NCBI RefSeq assembly: GCF_037126175.1
Contig: NZ_CP146986.1
Location: forward strand, 2,508,501 to 2,572,500
Direction of reading: 5' to 3'
DNA: 64,000 bases
DNA from: Pseudomonas sp. RSB 5.4
Lineage (GTDB): Bacteria > Pseudomonadota > Gammaproteobacteria > Pseudomonadales > Pseudomonadaceae
Position 1 is the stretch's first letter, and every line of letters starts with the position of its first letter. Positions 43,248 to 53,772 of this stretch are shown one piece after another. Below the pieces are notes generated by a model. The model did no database searches, was not told the origin of the DNA, and saw nothing but the letters and a program-made list of their open reading frames with translations. The position numbers and the translations under genes were made by a program.

Positions 43248-45938
43248 ATGTCCCCGCCCCTGAGTAAACCGTTGGCACCCTCCTGGGTCAGCCGATTCAA
43301 GGAACAGAGCCTGGAGCGTGGCCGCCGCTACGCCCTGGAGAACCGGGTACGCATCGCACAGGTTGGCGATGCGACCATTACCGCCAGTTGCGAAGGCTCT
43401 GGCGGTAACGTCTACCGTCAGACCATTCACCTGCGCGAGTCAGCCAAAGATACCCTGTTGCTGGTTGACGCCACCTGCACCTGTCCGGTGCGCAACAACT
43501 GCAAACACTGCGCCGCGGTGCTGCTGCAAGTGCAGGAAACCCTCGAATACCCTGCCGCAGCGAAAGACGCCGAACTGCTGGAAAAACTCCAGGCCGTATT
43601 GGAGAACCGTAGCCCCAAGGCGCCGCCGCAAGTGCTGGTGGACAACGTGCAACCGCTGCCGCGCCTGTGGCTGGCGAGTGTCGAGTTCAGCGCGTTCGAG
43701 CCGCGCAACGGCAAGATGCAGCGTTACATTCAGCATCGAGCAGCGCTGTCGTTCAGCTATCTGGATGAATACGTCAGCGGACAGAAAAACAGCGACATTC
43801 TGATTCGTCAGGAAACGCAGACCCTGCGGATAAAACGCCATCCGGAAGTGGAACAGTCCTACCGCGAACAGTTAAGAATCCTCGGCTTCCGTATCGCCAC
43901 GCGCCAGAGCAAAGCGCTGCCGGAAAGCGCCGGCGAGCTGTACGAGATGGTCAACGACAGCGCCTGGCTGACGTTTACCCTCAACGAACTGCCGAAGCTG
44001 CGCACCCAAGGCTGGGAATTGCAGATCGACGAGGAGTTCGGTTTCGACCTGACCGCCGTCGACGACTGGTACGCCACCGTCGAACAGGCGCCGGAGCGCG
44101 ACTGGTTCGATCTGGAACTGGGGATCATCGTCAATGGTGAACGCCTGAGCCTGCTGCCGATCCTGCTCAACCTGATGCGTTCGCACACGGAAATCCTCAA
44201 CCCGGAACGCCTGGCGCGGCGCCGCGATGACGAGCTGATTCTGGTCAATGTGCCGCAACGCAACAGTGAGCACGGGCCGTTGCAATTGGCGCTGCCCCTT
44301 GGCCGACTAAAACCGGTACTGGCAACGCTGGGCGAGTTCTACTTGCAGGAGCCGGGCGAAACCACCCTGCGCCTGAGCAAGGCCGACGCCACGCGCCTCA
44401 ATTCGCTGGAAGGCATTCCACTGCTGTGGGAAGGCGGCGAGCAGATCCGCAGTTTCGCCCAACGCCTGCGCGACATTCGCGATTACACGGCCAAAGCGCC
44501 GAAGGGCTTGAACGCGACGTTGCGTCCTTATCAGCTCGAAGGCTTGAGCTGGATGCAGTCGCTGCGTCAGCTTGAGGTGGGCGGGATTCTGGCGGACGAC
44601 ATGGGCCTGGGCAAAACCCTACAGACCCTGGCGCATATTCTCAGCGAGAAAAACGCCGGACGCCTGGATCGACCGTGCATGGTGGTGATGCCCACCAGCC
44701 TGATCCCGAACTGGCTCGACGAAGCCGCGCACTTCACGCCGCAACTGAAAGTGGTCGCGCTGTACGGTGCCGGCCGCAAAAAGCACTTCGATCACCTGGC
44801 CGACTTCGACCTGATCCTCACCACATACGCGCTGCTGCCCAAGGACGTCGAACGACTGGCACAACAGCCCTTGCACGTTCTGGTGCTCGACGAAGCCCAG
44901 TACATCAAAAACCCCAACAGCAAGGCCGCGCAGGCCGCTCGCGAACTCAACGCGCGCCAGCGCCTGTGCCTGAGTGGCACACCGCTGGAAAACCACCTCG
45001 GCGAGCTGTGGTCATTGTTCCACTTTCTGCTGCCAGGCTGGCTGGGCGATGTCAAAAGCTTCAATGCCGACTACCGCGTGCCGATCGAAAAACGCGCCAG
45101 CGAAGTCAGGCTGCAGCACCTCAATGGGCGGATAAAACCGTTTCTGCTGCGCCGCACCAAAGAACAGGTGGCCACCGAACTGCCGCCCAAAACCGAGATC
45201 ATCCACTGGGTCGATCTCAATGAGGCGCAGCGCGACGTTTACGAAACCATGCGCTTGGCGATGGACAAGAAAGTCCGCGACGAGATCACTCGCAAAGGCG
45301 TGGCGCGTAGCCAGATCATCATTCTTGAAGCCCTGCTCAAGCTGCGTCAGGTCTGCTGCGATCTGCGCCTGGTCAACGATGCCACCCTGCCCGCCCGTGG
45401 CAGCACCTCGGGCAAACTCGACAGCCTGATGGAAATGCTCGAAGAGCTGTTCGAAGAAGGTCGGCGGATTCTGCTGTTCTCGCAGTTCACCTCGATGCTG
45501 TCACTGATCGAAGACGAACTGAAAAAACGCAACGTGGCCTACGCCTTATTGACGGGCCAGACCCGCGATCGGCGCACGCCGGTGAAGGAATTCCAGAGCG
45601 GCAAGCGTCAGATCTTTCTGATCAGCCTGAAGGCCGGCGGCGTCGGCTTGAACCTGACCGAAGCGGATACGGTGATCCATTACGATCCGTGGTGGAACCC
45701 GGCGACCGAGAACCAGGCGACTGACCGCGCGTATCGAATCGGTCAGGAGAAACCGGTGTTCGTCTACAAGATGATTGCCCGAGGCACGGTGGAAGAGAAG
45801 ATTCAGCACCTGCAGAAGGAAAAGTCTGACTTGGCAGCAGGCGTACTGGATGGGCGCAAGGCCGGGGACTGGAAACTGCAGAGCGATGATATTGAAGCGC
45901 TGTTTGCGCCGTTGCCGGACAAGTTCGACAAGCGTTGA
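43248..45938 (+). CDS. SWIM zinc-finger SNF2-family helicase
   Basis: This 896-residue protein has an N-terminal SWIM zinc finger [11 protein letters not shown] (Cys77, Cys79, Cys85, His87) and a SNF2 ATPase from about 425. Walker A is [19 protein letters not shown] (about 444), DEAQ box [11 protein letters not shown] (about 545), [19 protein letters not shown], and the C-terminal lobe has [25 protein letters not shown] and [10 protein letters not shown]. Such bacterial Swi2/Snf2 proteins move along DNA or remove proteins, but the substrate is not known. It is the convergent paralogue of the 46087-49380 gene, about 200 residues shorter in the N-terminal half. Confidence 0.9.
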   Translation: MSPPLSKPLAPSWVSRFKEQSLERGRRYALENRVRIAQVGDATITASCEGSGGNVYRQTIHLRESAKDTLLLVDATCTCPVRNNCKHCAAVLLQVQETLEYPAAAKDAELLEKLQAVLENRSPKAPPQVLVDNVQPLPRLWLASVEFSAFEPRNGKMQRYIQHRAALSFSYLDEYVSGQKNSDILIRQETQTLRIKRHPEVEQSYREQLRILGFRIATRQSKALPESAGELYEMVNDSAWLTFTLNELPKLRTQGWELQIDEEFGFDLTAVDDWYATVEQAPERDWFDLELGIIVNGERLSLLPILLNLMRSHTEILNPERLARRRDDELILVNVPQRNSEHGPLQLALPLGRLKPVLATLGEFYLQEPGETTLRLSKADATRLNSLEGIPLLWEGGEQIRSFAQRLRDIRDYTAKAPKGLNATLRPYQLEGLSWMQSLRQLEVGGILADDMGLGKTLQTLAHILSEKNAGRLDRPCMVVMPTSLIPNWLDEAAHFTPQLKVVALYGAGRKKHFDHLADFDLILTTYALLPKDVERLAQQPLHVLVLDEAQYIKNPNSKAAQAARELNARQRLCLSGTPLENHLGELWSLFHFLLPGWLGDVKSFNADYRVPIEKRASEVRLQHLNGRIKPFLLRRTKEQVATELPPKTEIIHWVDLNEAQRDVYETMRLAMDKKVRDEITRKGVARSQIIILEALLKLRQVCCDLRLVNDATLPARGSTSGKLDSLMEMLEELFEEGRRILLFSQFTSMLSLIEDELKKRNVAYALLTGQTRDRRTPVKEFQSGKRQIFLISLKAGGVGLNLTEADTVIHYDPWWNPATENQATDRAYRIGQEKPVFVYKMIARGTVEEKIQHLQKEKSDLAAGVLDGRKAGDWKLQSDDIEALFAPLPDKFDKR

Positions 45939-45961
45939 GATGCGTTTTTTCCGATAAATTG

Positions 45962-46054
45962 CCATCGCTGGCCAGCCAGCTCCCACGGTGCTTTGCGTTG
46001 AGCACTAATTTGTGAACATTACAAAACCTGTGGGAGCTGGCTTGCCAGCGATGG
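45962..46054. repeat. Inverted REP pair (GTGGGAGCTGGCTTGCCAGC type)
   Basis: Copies at 45962-45986 and 46030-46054 between two convergent helicase paralogues. A distinct REP subtype used once in the window. Confidence 0.92.
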
Positions 46055-46086
46055 GGCCATCAGATGTCGAACTCTGACTTGGACAG

Positions 46087-49000
46087 TCAACCCCTGGAAA
46101 CCGGCAGCGGCGCAAACAGCGCCTCGATGTCACTCTGCTCCAGCTTGAACCCACCTGTCGTACCGCCTTCCAGCACCGCCCCGGCCAGCGCAGCCTTCTC
46201 CTGCTGCAGCGCCTGGATTTTTTCCTCCACGGTACCTTTGGCAATCAACTTGTAAACAAACACCGGATTGTTCTGCCCGATACGATAAGCGCGATCAGTT
46301 GCCTGATTCTCCACTGCCGGGTTCCACCACGGGTCGAAGTGGATCACCGTATCCGCAGCCGTCAGGTTCAGACCGGTACCGCCAGCCTTGAGGCTGATGA
46401 GGAACAACGGCACCTTGCCGCCCTGGAAATTCTTGACTGGCGTGCGCCGGTCGGTGGTGTCGCCAGTCAGCAACGAATAATCGATAGCGCGCTGCTGCAA
46501 CTCCTGCTCGATCAGCGCCAGCATCGAGGTGAACTGGGAGAACAGCAGGATGCGCCGACCTTCGCCGAGCAACTCTTCGAGCATCTCCATCAGGCTGATC
46601 AGCTTGCCGCTGCCCGAGCGCAATGCCTTCGCCGTGAGCGGCATGTTGATCAAGCGCAGATCGCAGCAGACCTGACGCAGCTTGAGCAAGGCATCAAGAA
46701 TGATGATCTGACTGCGCGCCACACCACTGCGGGCAATTTCGTCGCGCACTTTTTTGTCCATCGCCACGCGCACCGTTTCATAGACGTCGCGCTGGCCGTC
46801 GCTGAGTTCAACCCAATGGATGATTTCGGTTTTCGGCGGCAGCTCAGTGGCGACCTGATCTTTCTTGCGACGCAGCAGAAATGGCTTGATGCGCGCCGTC
46901 AGGTGCTGCATGCGCTGGACATTGCCATGCTTCTCGATCGGTGTGCGGTAATCGCGGTTGAAGGATTTGTTGTCCCCCAGCCAGCCAGGCATGAGGAAAT
47001 GAAACTGCGACCACAGCTCGCCGAGATGGTTTTCCAGTGGCGTGCCGCTCAGACACAAGCGCTGACGGGCCTGCAAGTCACGTGCGGCCTGCGCCGCTTT
47101 GCTCAGCGGGTTCTTGATGTTCTGCGCTTCGTCGAGAATCAGTACGCTCCACGACTGCGGCCGCAACGTTTCAAGATCCCTGGGCAGCAAGGCGTAAGTG
47201 GTCAGCACCAAGTCGTATTCGGCGAGATTGGCGAAGTCTTTTTGCCGCCCGGCCCCATGAAGCGCCAGGACCTTCAACTGAGGCGTGAAGCGCTGGGCCT
47301 CGTCGAGCCAGTTGGGAATCAGGCTGGTCGGCATCACCGCCAGTGCCGGGCAATCGAGGCGCCCGGCGTGCTTTTCCGTGAGCAGATGCGCCAGGGTCTG
47401 CAGGGTTTTGCCCAAGCCCATGTCATCGCCAAGAATGCCGCCGACCTCCAGCTCCCGCAGAGTCTGCATCCAGCCAAGGCCTTCGAGCTGATACGGGCGC
47501 AGTTGCGCATTAAGGCCGGCCGGCGCAGCAATGTGGGTGTGACTGGAATTGTGCAGCCGCTTGGCAAAAGTGCGCAGGCGTTCGCCGCCCTGCCATTCCA
47601 GTGGCACGCCATCGAGCATACTCAGGCGCGCGGCGTCTGGAGCAGTCAAGCGCAGCGCATCGCCCTGATGTCCGCCCAGGTACAGCTCGCCCAGCGTCGC
47701 CATCAGCGGTTTGACCCGACTCAGCGGCAAGGCCACCTTGGCGCCTGCCGGGTCGCCAAAACCGCTGGGTTTGAGTTCGATCAGGAGTTTTTCGTCGTCG
47801 CTGCGTTGCGCCAGATTCACCGGGTCGAGCAAACGTGGCTGGGTGCGCAACAGATGCAGAAGGATCGGCAACAAGCTGTAGCGCTCGCCATTGACGACGA
47901 TGCCCAGTTGCAGATCAAACCATTGATGCCCGGCCTCTTCTTCGACCTCCGCGTACCAGTGTTCAACCGGCTGCACATCGAAATGGAAGCCGGGACTGAT
48001 TTCGATTTCCCAGTCCGCGGCGCGCAGTGTGGCAAGCCCTTCGTGCATGAATCCGAGCCAGGCGGAATCATCCGGCAAAGTGAACATCTCGCCGGGGCGA
48101 TCCATAGCGCTCTTGCGCGTGGCTTTTTTGAAGCCGTGCTTTTGCAGGCTCTGGCGCAGCTTCTTTTCCATCGCAGGCTGGCGCCGAATGCGCTGGGTTT
48201 CAGTGCCATTGAGGACCATCACTTCCGGATGACGATCCACCGCCGGATGACCGTTGTAGGTAAACACCAGAGCGGCGCGGTGCTCCAGAACGTATTCCCA
48301 GCGCGAACGCTCCCGGCCGCTGACCAAGGTCAGTTGCGGCTGCGGAAACACGTCATCGATGATTCGTTCGGTGAGTTTGTGCGGCGGCGGGATTTTGGTC
48401 ATCGCGCTCATGCGATGGCTGAACTGCATGGCCTGACGCGCGGGGATGTCTGGGGCGAGGGTCAAATGGCAGGCCAGTTTTTCTTCCAGCTCACTGAACA
48501 GAGGGCCCACCTGTCGCTGCTCACGATCGAGGTAATAAAGCGGCTCCAGCGCCAGCACGGTTTCCTGCGCAGCCTCGGCACTGCTCCACTGGGCGCGGAA
48601 CCCACCGTCGGCCTGCTCGGCCCAAGAGAACAGACCCATGCGTTTCGCGCCCGGCGTCAGTGGCTGCAAGTTTTCGAAGTCGAGGAACAGGCGCGAGGTG
48701 CGCAGGAGCATTTCCAGCAGTTCCGCGCCACTGCTGCCTTCCAGCGGATAGCCGCTGTAATAGGCGTGATGGGAATGCATGGCGACCAACAGCCTGGCGA
48801 CGCGCAGATCCAGTTCGGACAGATAACCGGGCTGACGCATGAGCATGTCCGACAGCGAATACACCGGTTTTACTTCGCGTAACTCGCCGCTCTTGAGCTG
48901 ATAGACCTTGAAAATATCGAGCAGCCACTTGCCGTTCGCAGACGTGGGTTTGAGTTTGTAAAACAGGCGCGTGCCCGCGGTTTGCGCCCCTTCGTCGACG

Positions 49001-49380
49001 GGCCTGGCCGGGACGGGGACTGTCGAAAGCCAATGCTCGAGCGCCCGACCCAAGGGGATCTGTGCGTCACTTTCGGACGTATCGTCGTCAATGCCCTGCA
49101 GGTGATAGAGCACCGCCGCGCAGTGCTTGCAATCAATCACGACGGGGCAGGTGCACAAGCAACGCAACTTAACCGATCCCAGGCGATCTTCGGACAGGTA
49201 GATGCTTTGTTCATACGCCTGAGTTTCCGAACCGACGCAGAACGCCTCGATCTTCCTGTCATCGATCTCGATGATCTCTACCCGATCATCGGCAGCATAA
49301 GCGCGGGCCTTGGCCAACGCCTTGCTACTGAATGCGTCAGTCCATGCCAGCCCTTTAAGCCGCTCGATGAAAATGCTCAT
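46087..49380 (-). CDS. SWIM zinc-finger SNF2-family helicase, long form
   Basis: This 1097-residue protein has a SWIM zinc finger CTCPVVIDCKH (Cys76, Cys78, Cys84, His86), a long middle region and a SNF2 ATPase from about 635. Walker A is [23 protein letters not shown] box [58 protein letters not shown] and [10 protein letters not shown]. It shares motif sequences and order with the 43248-45938 protein, so the two are paralogues in tail-to-tail arrangement. The middle region carries about 200 extra residues. The role is not known. An 847-codon frame on the other strand is a shadow. Confidence 0.9.
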   Translation of the reverse strand: MSIFIERLKGLAWTDAFSSKALAKARAYAADDRVEIIEIDDRKIEAFCVGSETQAYEQSIYLSEDRLGSVKLRCLCTCPVVIDCKHCAAVLYHLQGIDDDTSESDAQIPLGRALEHWLSTVPVPARPVDEGAQTAGTRLFYKLKPTSANGKWLLDIFKVYQLKSGELREVKPVYSLSDMLMRQPGYLSELDLRVARLLVAMHSHHAYYSGYPLEGSSGAELLEMLLRTSRLFLDFENLQPLTPGAKRMGLFSWAEQADGGFRAQWSSAEAAQETVLALEPLYYLDREQRQVGPLFSELEEKLACHLTLAPDIPARQAMQFSHRMSAMTKIPPPHKLTERIIDDVFPQPQLTLVSGRERSRWEYVLEHRAALVFTYNGHPAVDRHPEVMVLNGTETQRIRRQPAMEKKLRQSLQKHGFKKATRKSAMDRPGEMFTLPDDSAWLGFMHEGLATLRAADWEIEISPGFHFDVQPVEHWYAEVEEEAGHQWFDLQLGIVVNGERYSLLPILLHLLRTQPRLLDPVNLAQRSDDEKLLIELKPSGFGDPAGAKVALPLSRVKPLMATLGELYLGGHQGDALRLTAPDAARLSMLDGVPLEWQGGERLRTFAKRLHNSSHTHIAAPAGLNAQLRPYQLEGLGWMQTLRELEVGGILGDDMGLGKTLQTLAHLLTEKHAGRLDCPALAVMPTSLIPNWLDEAQRFTPQLKVLALHGAGRQKDFANLAEYDLVLTTYALLPRDLETLRPQSWSVLILDEAQNIKNPLSKAAQAARDLQARQRLCLSGTPLENHLGELWSQFHFLMPGWLGDNKSFNRDYRTPIEKHGNVQRMQHLTARIKPFLLRRKKDQVATELPPKTEIIHWVELSDGQRDVYETVRVAMDKKVRDEIARSGVARSQIIILDALLKLRQVCCDLRLINMPLTAKALRSGSGKLISLMEMLEELLGEGRRILLFSQFTSMLALIEQELQQRAIDYSLLTGDTTDRRTPVKNFQGGKVPLFLISLKAGGTGLNLTAADTVIHFDPWWNPAVENQATDRAYRIGQNNPVFVYKLIAKGTVEEKIQALQQEKAALAGAVLEGGTTGGFKLEQSDIEALFAPLPVSRG

Positions 49381-49389
49381 GGACAGTCC

Positions 49390-50139
<750 letters not shown>

Positions 50140-51150
50140 TTAATCGATCAATTGAGCGTCTTTTAGCGCGCCGATGGCGGTGAGCCAGCGCGGATCCTGA
50201 CGGTAGTCGGTGCTGGCGACCGCCTGCCCGCGCATCCGCGCAATGCGTGCGGACGGCTTGACCTTCATCCGTTGCGCAGCACTCAGGGCCAGTTCGGCCG
50301 CAGCGCGGTCGTTGCACACCAGGCCCATGTCGCAACCGGCGCTGAGCGCGGCTTCAATGCGACTGGCGGCGTCGCCGACCACGTGGGCGCCGGCCATCGA
50401 CAGGTCGTCGCTGAAAATCACGCCGTCGAACTGCAACTCGCCGCGCAGGATGTCCTGCAACCAACGGCGGGAGAACCCGGCCGGCTGCGAATCGACTTGC
50501 GGATAAATGACGTGCGCCGGCATGACCGCAGCGAGTTGCTTGCTGAGTCTGGCGAACGGTACGAGGTCGTTGGCGCGGATCTCGTCGAGACTGCGCTCGT
50601 CATTCGGGATCGCGACGTGGGAGTCGGCTTCGGCCCAACCGTGACCGGGGAAATGCTTGCCGGTAGCCGCCATGCCCGCGCTGTTCATGCCGCGGATGAA
50701 GGCGCCGGCGAGCAACGCTGCGCGCTCGGGATCCCCTTCGAACGAACGCGTGCCGACCACGGCGCTGCGCTGGTAATCCAGATCCAGCACCGGGGCGAAA
50801 CTCAGATCGAGGCCGACCGCCAGCACTTCGGTAGCCATGATCCAGCCGCATTGTTCGGCGAGGTATTCGGCGTTCGGGTTGTCGGCAATGGCGCGCATCG
50901 CCGGCAGGCGCACGAAGCCCTGACGCAGACGCTGCACGCGACCGCCCTCCTGGTCGACCGCCAGCAGCAGATCCGGGCGAATGGCGCGGATGGCGGCGCT
51001 CAACTCACGCACCTGGCGCGGATGCTCGATGTTGCGGGCAAAAATGATCAGGCCGCCCACTTCGGGCTGACGCAACAATTGGCGATCCTCGGCCGTCAGC
51101 CAGGTACCGGCGACGTCCACCATCAACGAGCCTTGCAGGCCAGCAGTCAT
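50140..51150 (-). CDS. nagZ: Beta-N-acetylhexosaminidase
   Basis: This 336-residue GH3 enzyme of peptidoglycan recycling has LLAVDQEGGRVQRLRQGF near 60-77, KHFPGHGWAEADSHVAIP near 163-180 (the loop with the catalytic His/Asp pair) and the nucleophile region VIFSDDLSMAGAH near 240-252. It removes N-acetylglucosamine from anhydromuropeptides in the cytoplasm, which feeds AmpR-controlled beta-lactamase signalling in Pseudomonas. No signal peptide. It lies 12 bases upstream of the phosphorylase gene in the same direction. Confidence 0.96.
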   Translation of the reverse strand: MTAGLQGSLMVDVAGTWLTAEDRQLLRQPEVGGLIIFARNIEHPRQVRELSAAIRAIRPDLLLAVDQEGGRVQRLRQGFVRLPAMRAIADNPNAEYLAEQCGWIMATEVLAVGLDLSFAPVLDLDYQRSAVVGTRSFEGDPERAALLAGAFIRGMNSAGMAATGKHFPGHGWAEADSHVAIPNDERSLDEIRANDLVPFARLSKQLAAVMPAHVIYPQVDSQPAGFSRRWLQDILRGELQFDGVIFSDDLSMAGAHVVGDAASRIEAALSAGCDMGLVCNDRAAAELALSAAQRMKVKPSARIARMRGQAVASTDYRQDPRWLTAIGALKDAQLID

Positions 51151-51308
51151 AGAGATTCCTTGAAAACGAAAAACCCGATTCGCACGACATCGCCACCGAG
51201 AGCGTTGCCCGGCAGGTTGGCGATGTCGATAGGAAACGGGTTCAGAACGAGAGTCGGCATGGGCGGCTAGCTTAGCGGATGTAAACTGCCGCGCCCACCC
51301 GTGTGCGG

Positions 51309-52016
51309 TTAAACCTTGGCGGCTACCGGGGTCGATTTGCTGCGCGGACGAAGTTGCGCAGTCGCCATGGCCGGGTCGGTGACACCGGTTTCGGCACGCA
51401 TGCCGGCGGCAAGGAACGGCACCATCAGACGCATCACCTGTTCAATCGAGGTGTTGACGCCGAAATCGGTCTCGGCAATCGCACGCAAGGCCTTGATCCC
51501 GGACATGCTGAACGCCGCAGCGCCGAGCATGAAGTGCACGCGCCAGAACAGTTCGATAGGTGGAATGCGTGGAGCTGCTTCATTGACCAGCAGCATGTAG
51601 CGGCGGAACACCTTGCCGTACATGTCTTCCAGATAGCGACGCAAGTGGCCTTGGCTCTGGCTGAACGCCAGGCCGAGCAAACGCATGAAGATCGACAGAT
51701 CGTTACCGCTGCGTGGCTGCACCACGAGCGCCTGTTCGACGAGAATTTCCAGCAGTTCTTCAAGGGTCGGCTTGTTATCAGGCTTGGCCTGGCGACGCTC
51801 CAGCTCCTTATCGAGGCTGATGCAGAACGGCCCGAGGAAGCGCGAGAAAACCGCCTGGATCAGCGCTTTCTTGGAGCCGAAATGATAGTTCACCGCCGCC
51901 AGGTTTACTCCGGCTTTGCTGGTGATCAAACGCAATGAGGTTTCCGCGAAACCTTTCTCCGCGAACAACTGCTCGGCAGCATCAAGAATGCGTTCAACGG
52001 TTTCCGACTGGGCCAT
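51309..52016 (-). CDS. psrA: TetR-family regulator PsrA
   Basis: This 235-residue repressor has a TetR helix-turn-helix at about 5-50 (RILDAAEQLFAEKGFAETSLRLITSKAGVNLAAVNYHFGSKKAL in parts) and a ligand domain. PsrA of Pseudomonas senses long-chain fatty acids, represses fadBA and itself, and activates rpoS. A perfect GAAACATACGTTTC palindrome lies 29 bases before the start. I use ATG 52016 (MAQSETVERIL, GGAG 5 bases upstream), not TTG 52034. It is divergent from lexA. The C-terminal Ser/Arg/Lys-rich tail is typical of the Pseudomonas protein. Confidence 0.92.
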   Translation of the reverse strand: MAQSETVERILDAAEQLFAEKGFAETSLRLITSKAGVNLAAVNYHFGSKKALIQAVFSRFLGPFCISLDKELERRQAKPDNKPTLEELLEILVEQALVVQPRSGNDLSIFMRLLGLAFSQSQGHLRRYLEDMYGKVFRRYMLLVNEAAPRIPPIELFWRVHFMLGAAAFSMSGIKALRAIAETDFGVNTSIEQVMRLMVPFLAAGMRAETGVTDPAMATAQLRPRSKSTPVAAKV

Positions 52017-52044
52017 GGCTACTCCGCCTGACAAACACTTGTTT

Positions 52045-52058
52045 GAAACATACGTTTC
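52045..52058. promoter_or_regulatory. PsrA operator
   Basis: Perfect palindrome GAAACATACGTTTC matching the PsrA consensus G/CAAAC-N2-4-GTTTG/C as I remember it. It lies 29 bases upstream of psrA and would fit autorepression. Confidence 0.8.
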
Positions 52059-52183
52059 AGCCTGTGCCTTGTCAAGCCTGCCAGTCCGTTTTGGGAATGG
52101 TCGGTCAGCTATTTAACCACACTGGACCGCTCCTTTAATAAGCACGGCTGCCGACCGTCCGGCGGCCTGCAAAAAAACGGGCA

Positions 52184-52211
52184 TTGCCAAGACCGCTTCA
52201 CTGTATATAAT
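52184..52211 (+). promoter_or_regulatory. Sigma-70-type promoter of lexA
   Basis: A -35 TTGCCA (52184-52189) and -10 TATAAT (52206-52211) with 16 bases between. The -10 lies inside the first SOS box, so LexA binding would block it. Confidence 0.7.
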
Positions 52212-52216
52212 CCCAG
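52201..52216. promoter_or_regulatory. LexA (SOS) box 1
   Basis: CTGTATATAATCCCAG against the consensus CTGTATATATATACAG. It overlaps the -10 element of the lexA promoter. Confidence 0.88.
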
Positions 52217-52219
52217 TCA

Positions 52220-52235
52220 CTGTATAAAAAGACAG
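52220..52235. promoter_or_regulatory. LexA (SOS) box 2
   Basis: CTGTATAAAAAGACAG, a second match to the SOS consensus, 3 bases after the first and 10 bases before the lexA start. Confidence 0.88.
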
Positions 52236-52245
52236 AGCGATCAAT

Positions 52246-52854
52246 ATGCTAAAGCTGACGCCACGCCAAGCCGAGATTCTGGCCTTTATCAAACGCTGCC
52301 TCGAAGACAACGGCTACCCGCCAACCCGCGCGGAAATCGCTCAGGAACTGGGATTCAAGTCGCCCAACGCGGCGGAAGAACACCTCAAGGCCCTGGCCCG
52401 CAAGGGTGCGATCGAGATGACCCCGGGCGCCTCCCGCGGCATTCGCATTCCCGGGTTTGAAGCCAAGGCTGACGACTCTACCCTGCCGATCATTGGCCGG
52501 GTCGCCGCTGGTGCACCGATCCTTGCCCAGCAGCACATCGAAGAGTCCTGCAATATCAACCCTGCGTTCTTCCACCCTCGCGCTGATTACCTGCTGCGCG
52601 TACACGGCATGAGCATGAAGGACATCGGTATTTTCGACGGTGACCTGCTGGCGGTTCACACCACCCGCGAAGCACGCAATGGTCAGGTCGTGGTTGCGCG
52701 AATCGGCGACGAAGTCACCGTCAAGCGCTTCAAGCGCGAAGGCAGCAAAGTCTGGCTGATTGCCGAAAACCCCGAGTTCGCCCCTATCGAAGTCGACCTG
52801 AAAGATCAGGAACTGGTGATCGAAGGCTTGAGTGTCGGCGTAATCCGCCGCTAA
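52246..52854 (+). CDS. lexA: SOS repressor LexA
   Basis: This 202-residue protein has an N-terminal winged helix ([20 protein letters not shown]) and a C-terminal self-cleavage domain. The cleavage site is Ala88-Gly89 (RVAAGAPI), with catalytic Ser123 (HGMSMKD) and Lys160 (TVKRFK). It represses SOS genes and is cleaved with RecA filament help. Two SOS boxes in front show autoregulation. sulA follows 10 bases downstream, in the Pseudomonas lexA-sulA arrangement. The length equals E. coli LexA (202). Confidence 0.98.
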   Translation: MLKLTPRQAEILAFIKRCLEDNGYPPTRAEIAQELGFKSPNAAEEHLKALARKGAIEMTPGASRGIRIPGFEAKADDSTLPIIGRVAAGAPILAQQHIEESCNINPAFFHPRADYLLRVHGMSMKDIGIFDGDLLAVHTTREARNGQVVVARIGDEVTVKRFKREGSKVWLIAENPEFAPIEVDLKDQELVIEGLSVGVIRR

Positions 52855-52864
52855 AGGAGGCTTT

Positions 52865-53338
52865 ATGCAGTTCCCACACACACCTCAGCAAACACAACTG
52901 CCGTTATTCGAAGTGTTTCTGGCACAACCGATGGCGCCGATCCTGAAAGATGTGGTCGAGCGCCCATGGATTGCCGAACCGGAAGTATTCAGCGAGCTGT
53001 CACTGCGCGGTGCAGCCGGGAACTGCCTGAACCTGCTAGCCCCGATCCTGCGCGAACTGAGCGAAGATCAGGACGCGCGCTGGCTGACGCTGATTGCCCC
53101 TCCTGCCAGCCTGACCCAGACCTGGCTGCGCGAGGCCGGCCTGAACCGTGAACGCATTCTGCTGCTGCAACCACGTGGCGCGCAAAGCGCCCAGCAACTG
53201 GCCTGCGAAGCACTGCGTCTGGGTCGTAGCCACACGGTGGTGACCTGGCTCAACCCGTTGAACACAAGCTCACGGCAGCAGTTGATCAGCGCTGCGCGCA
53301 CGGGCGACGCTCAGAGTCTGAATATTCGATTGGGTTGA
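52865..53338 (+). CDS. sulA: SOS cell-division inhibitor SulA
   Basis: This 157-residue protein belongs to the SulA family, with a variable N-terminus (QTQLPLFEVFLAQ) and the core LLAPILRELSEDQDARWLTLIAPP...LTQTWLREAGLNRERILLLQP near 57-101, a degenerate RecA-like fold. SulA binds FtsZ and blocks division during SOS. AGGAGG precedes the ATG by 4-5 bases, and lexA ends 10 bases upstream, so both are under the two SOS boxes. A hairpin GGCTTCTC/GAGAAGCC at 53371 without a T-run may mark the end of the message. Confidence 0.9.
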   Translation: MQFPHTPQQTQLPLFEVFLAQPMAPILKDVVERPWIAEPEVFSELSLRGAAGNCLNLLAPILRELSEDQDARWLTLIAPPASLTQTWLREAGLNRERILLLQPRGAQSAQQLACEALRLGRSHTVVTWLNPLNTSSRQQLISAARTGDAQSLNIRLG

Positions 53339-53432
53339 TTCACTTGTGACACGCGCTGTGTGAAGCGCATGGCTTCTCCAAGGACAGAGAAGCCGATCTG
53401 ATGCGGTAACAGCAAACGCCGACAGGCGGGGC

Positions 53433-53666
53433 TCAGTGAAGAACCCGCGGCCCTTCTTCCTTATCAAATTCGCCTTCAACCATACGACCGGCCATCTGCA
53501 CGCCGACGCTCAACATCGCCTTGGCGATTTCCACGTGCTGGCCTTGCAGGAACGCCTTGGCATCCTCGGAGAAATCCAGCGTCACCAGAGACCCCTCGTC
53601 CTCAGCCCTGCGCAGTTCGATTCGGCCGTCTGGTAACTCGACAATTTCTAGAAAGGACGTTGGCAT
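53433..53666 (-). CDS. Conserved small protein of unknown function
   Basis: This 77-residue acidic protein (start PTSFLEIVELPDGRIELRRAEDEG) has a beta-rich first half and a helix (AKAFLQGQHVEIAKAMLSVGVQMAGRMVEGEFD). No family is recognised beyond a Pseudomonas gene that I recall in the same place after sulA. No signal peptide. Codon use is like its neighbours. It is read leftward, convergent with lexA-sulA, and may be co-transcribed with the next upstream gene 106 bases away. Confidence 0.75.
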   Translation of the reverse strand: MPTSFLEIVELPDGRIELRRAEDEGSLVTLDFSEDAKAFLQGQHVEIAKAMLSVGVQMAGRMVEGEFDKEEGPRVLH

Positions 53667-53772
53667 ATAGGTCTGTTCTCCACGAAAGGCAGGGATTATA
53701 TAGACATCATTCAGGCTTCGCTCGGTATCTTGACCAGCAGCATGTTTCAGATTGCCACCGTGTCAATTGTCC

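Noticed and set aside
53339..53432. Hairpin GGCTTCTC/GAGAAGCC as sulA terminator
   Set aside because: There is no T-run behind the stem on either strand, so it is mentioned under sulA but not listed as a terminator.
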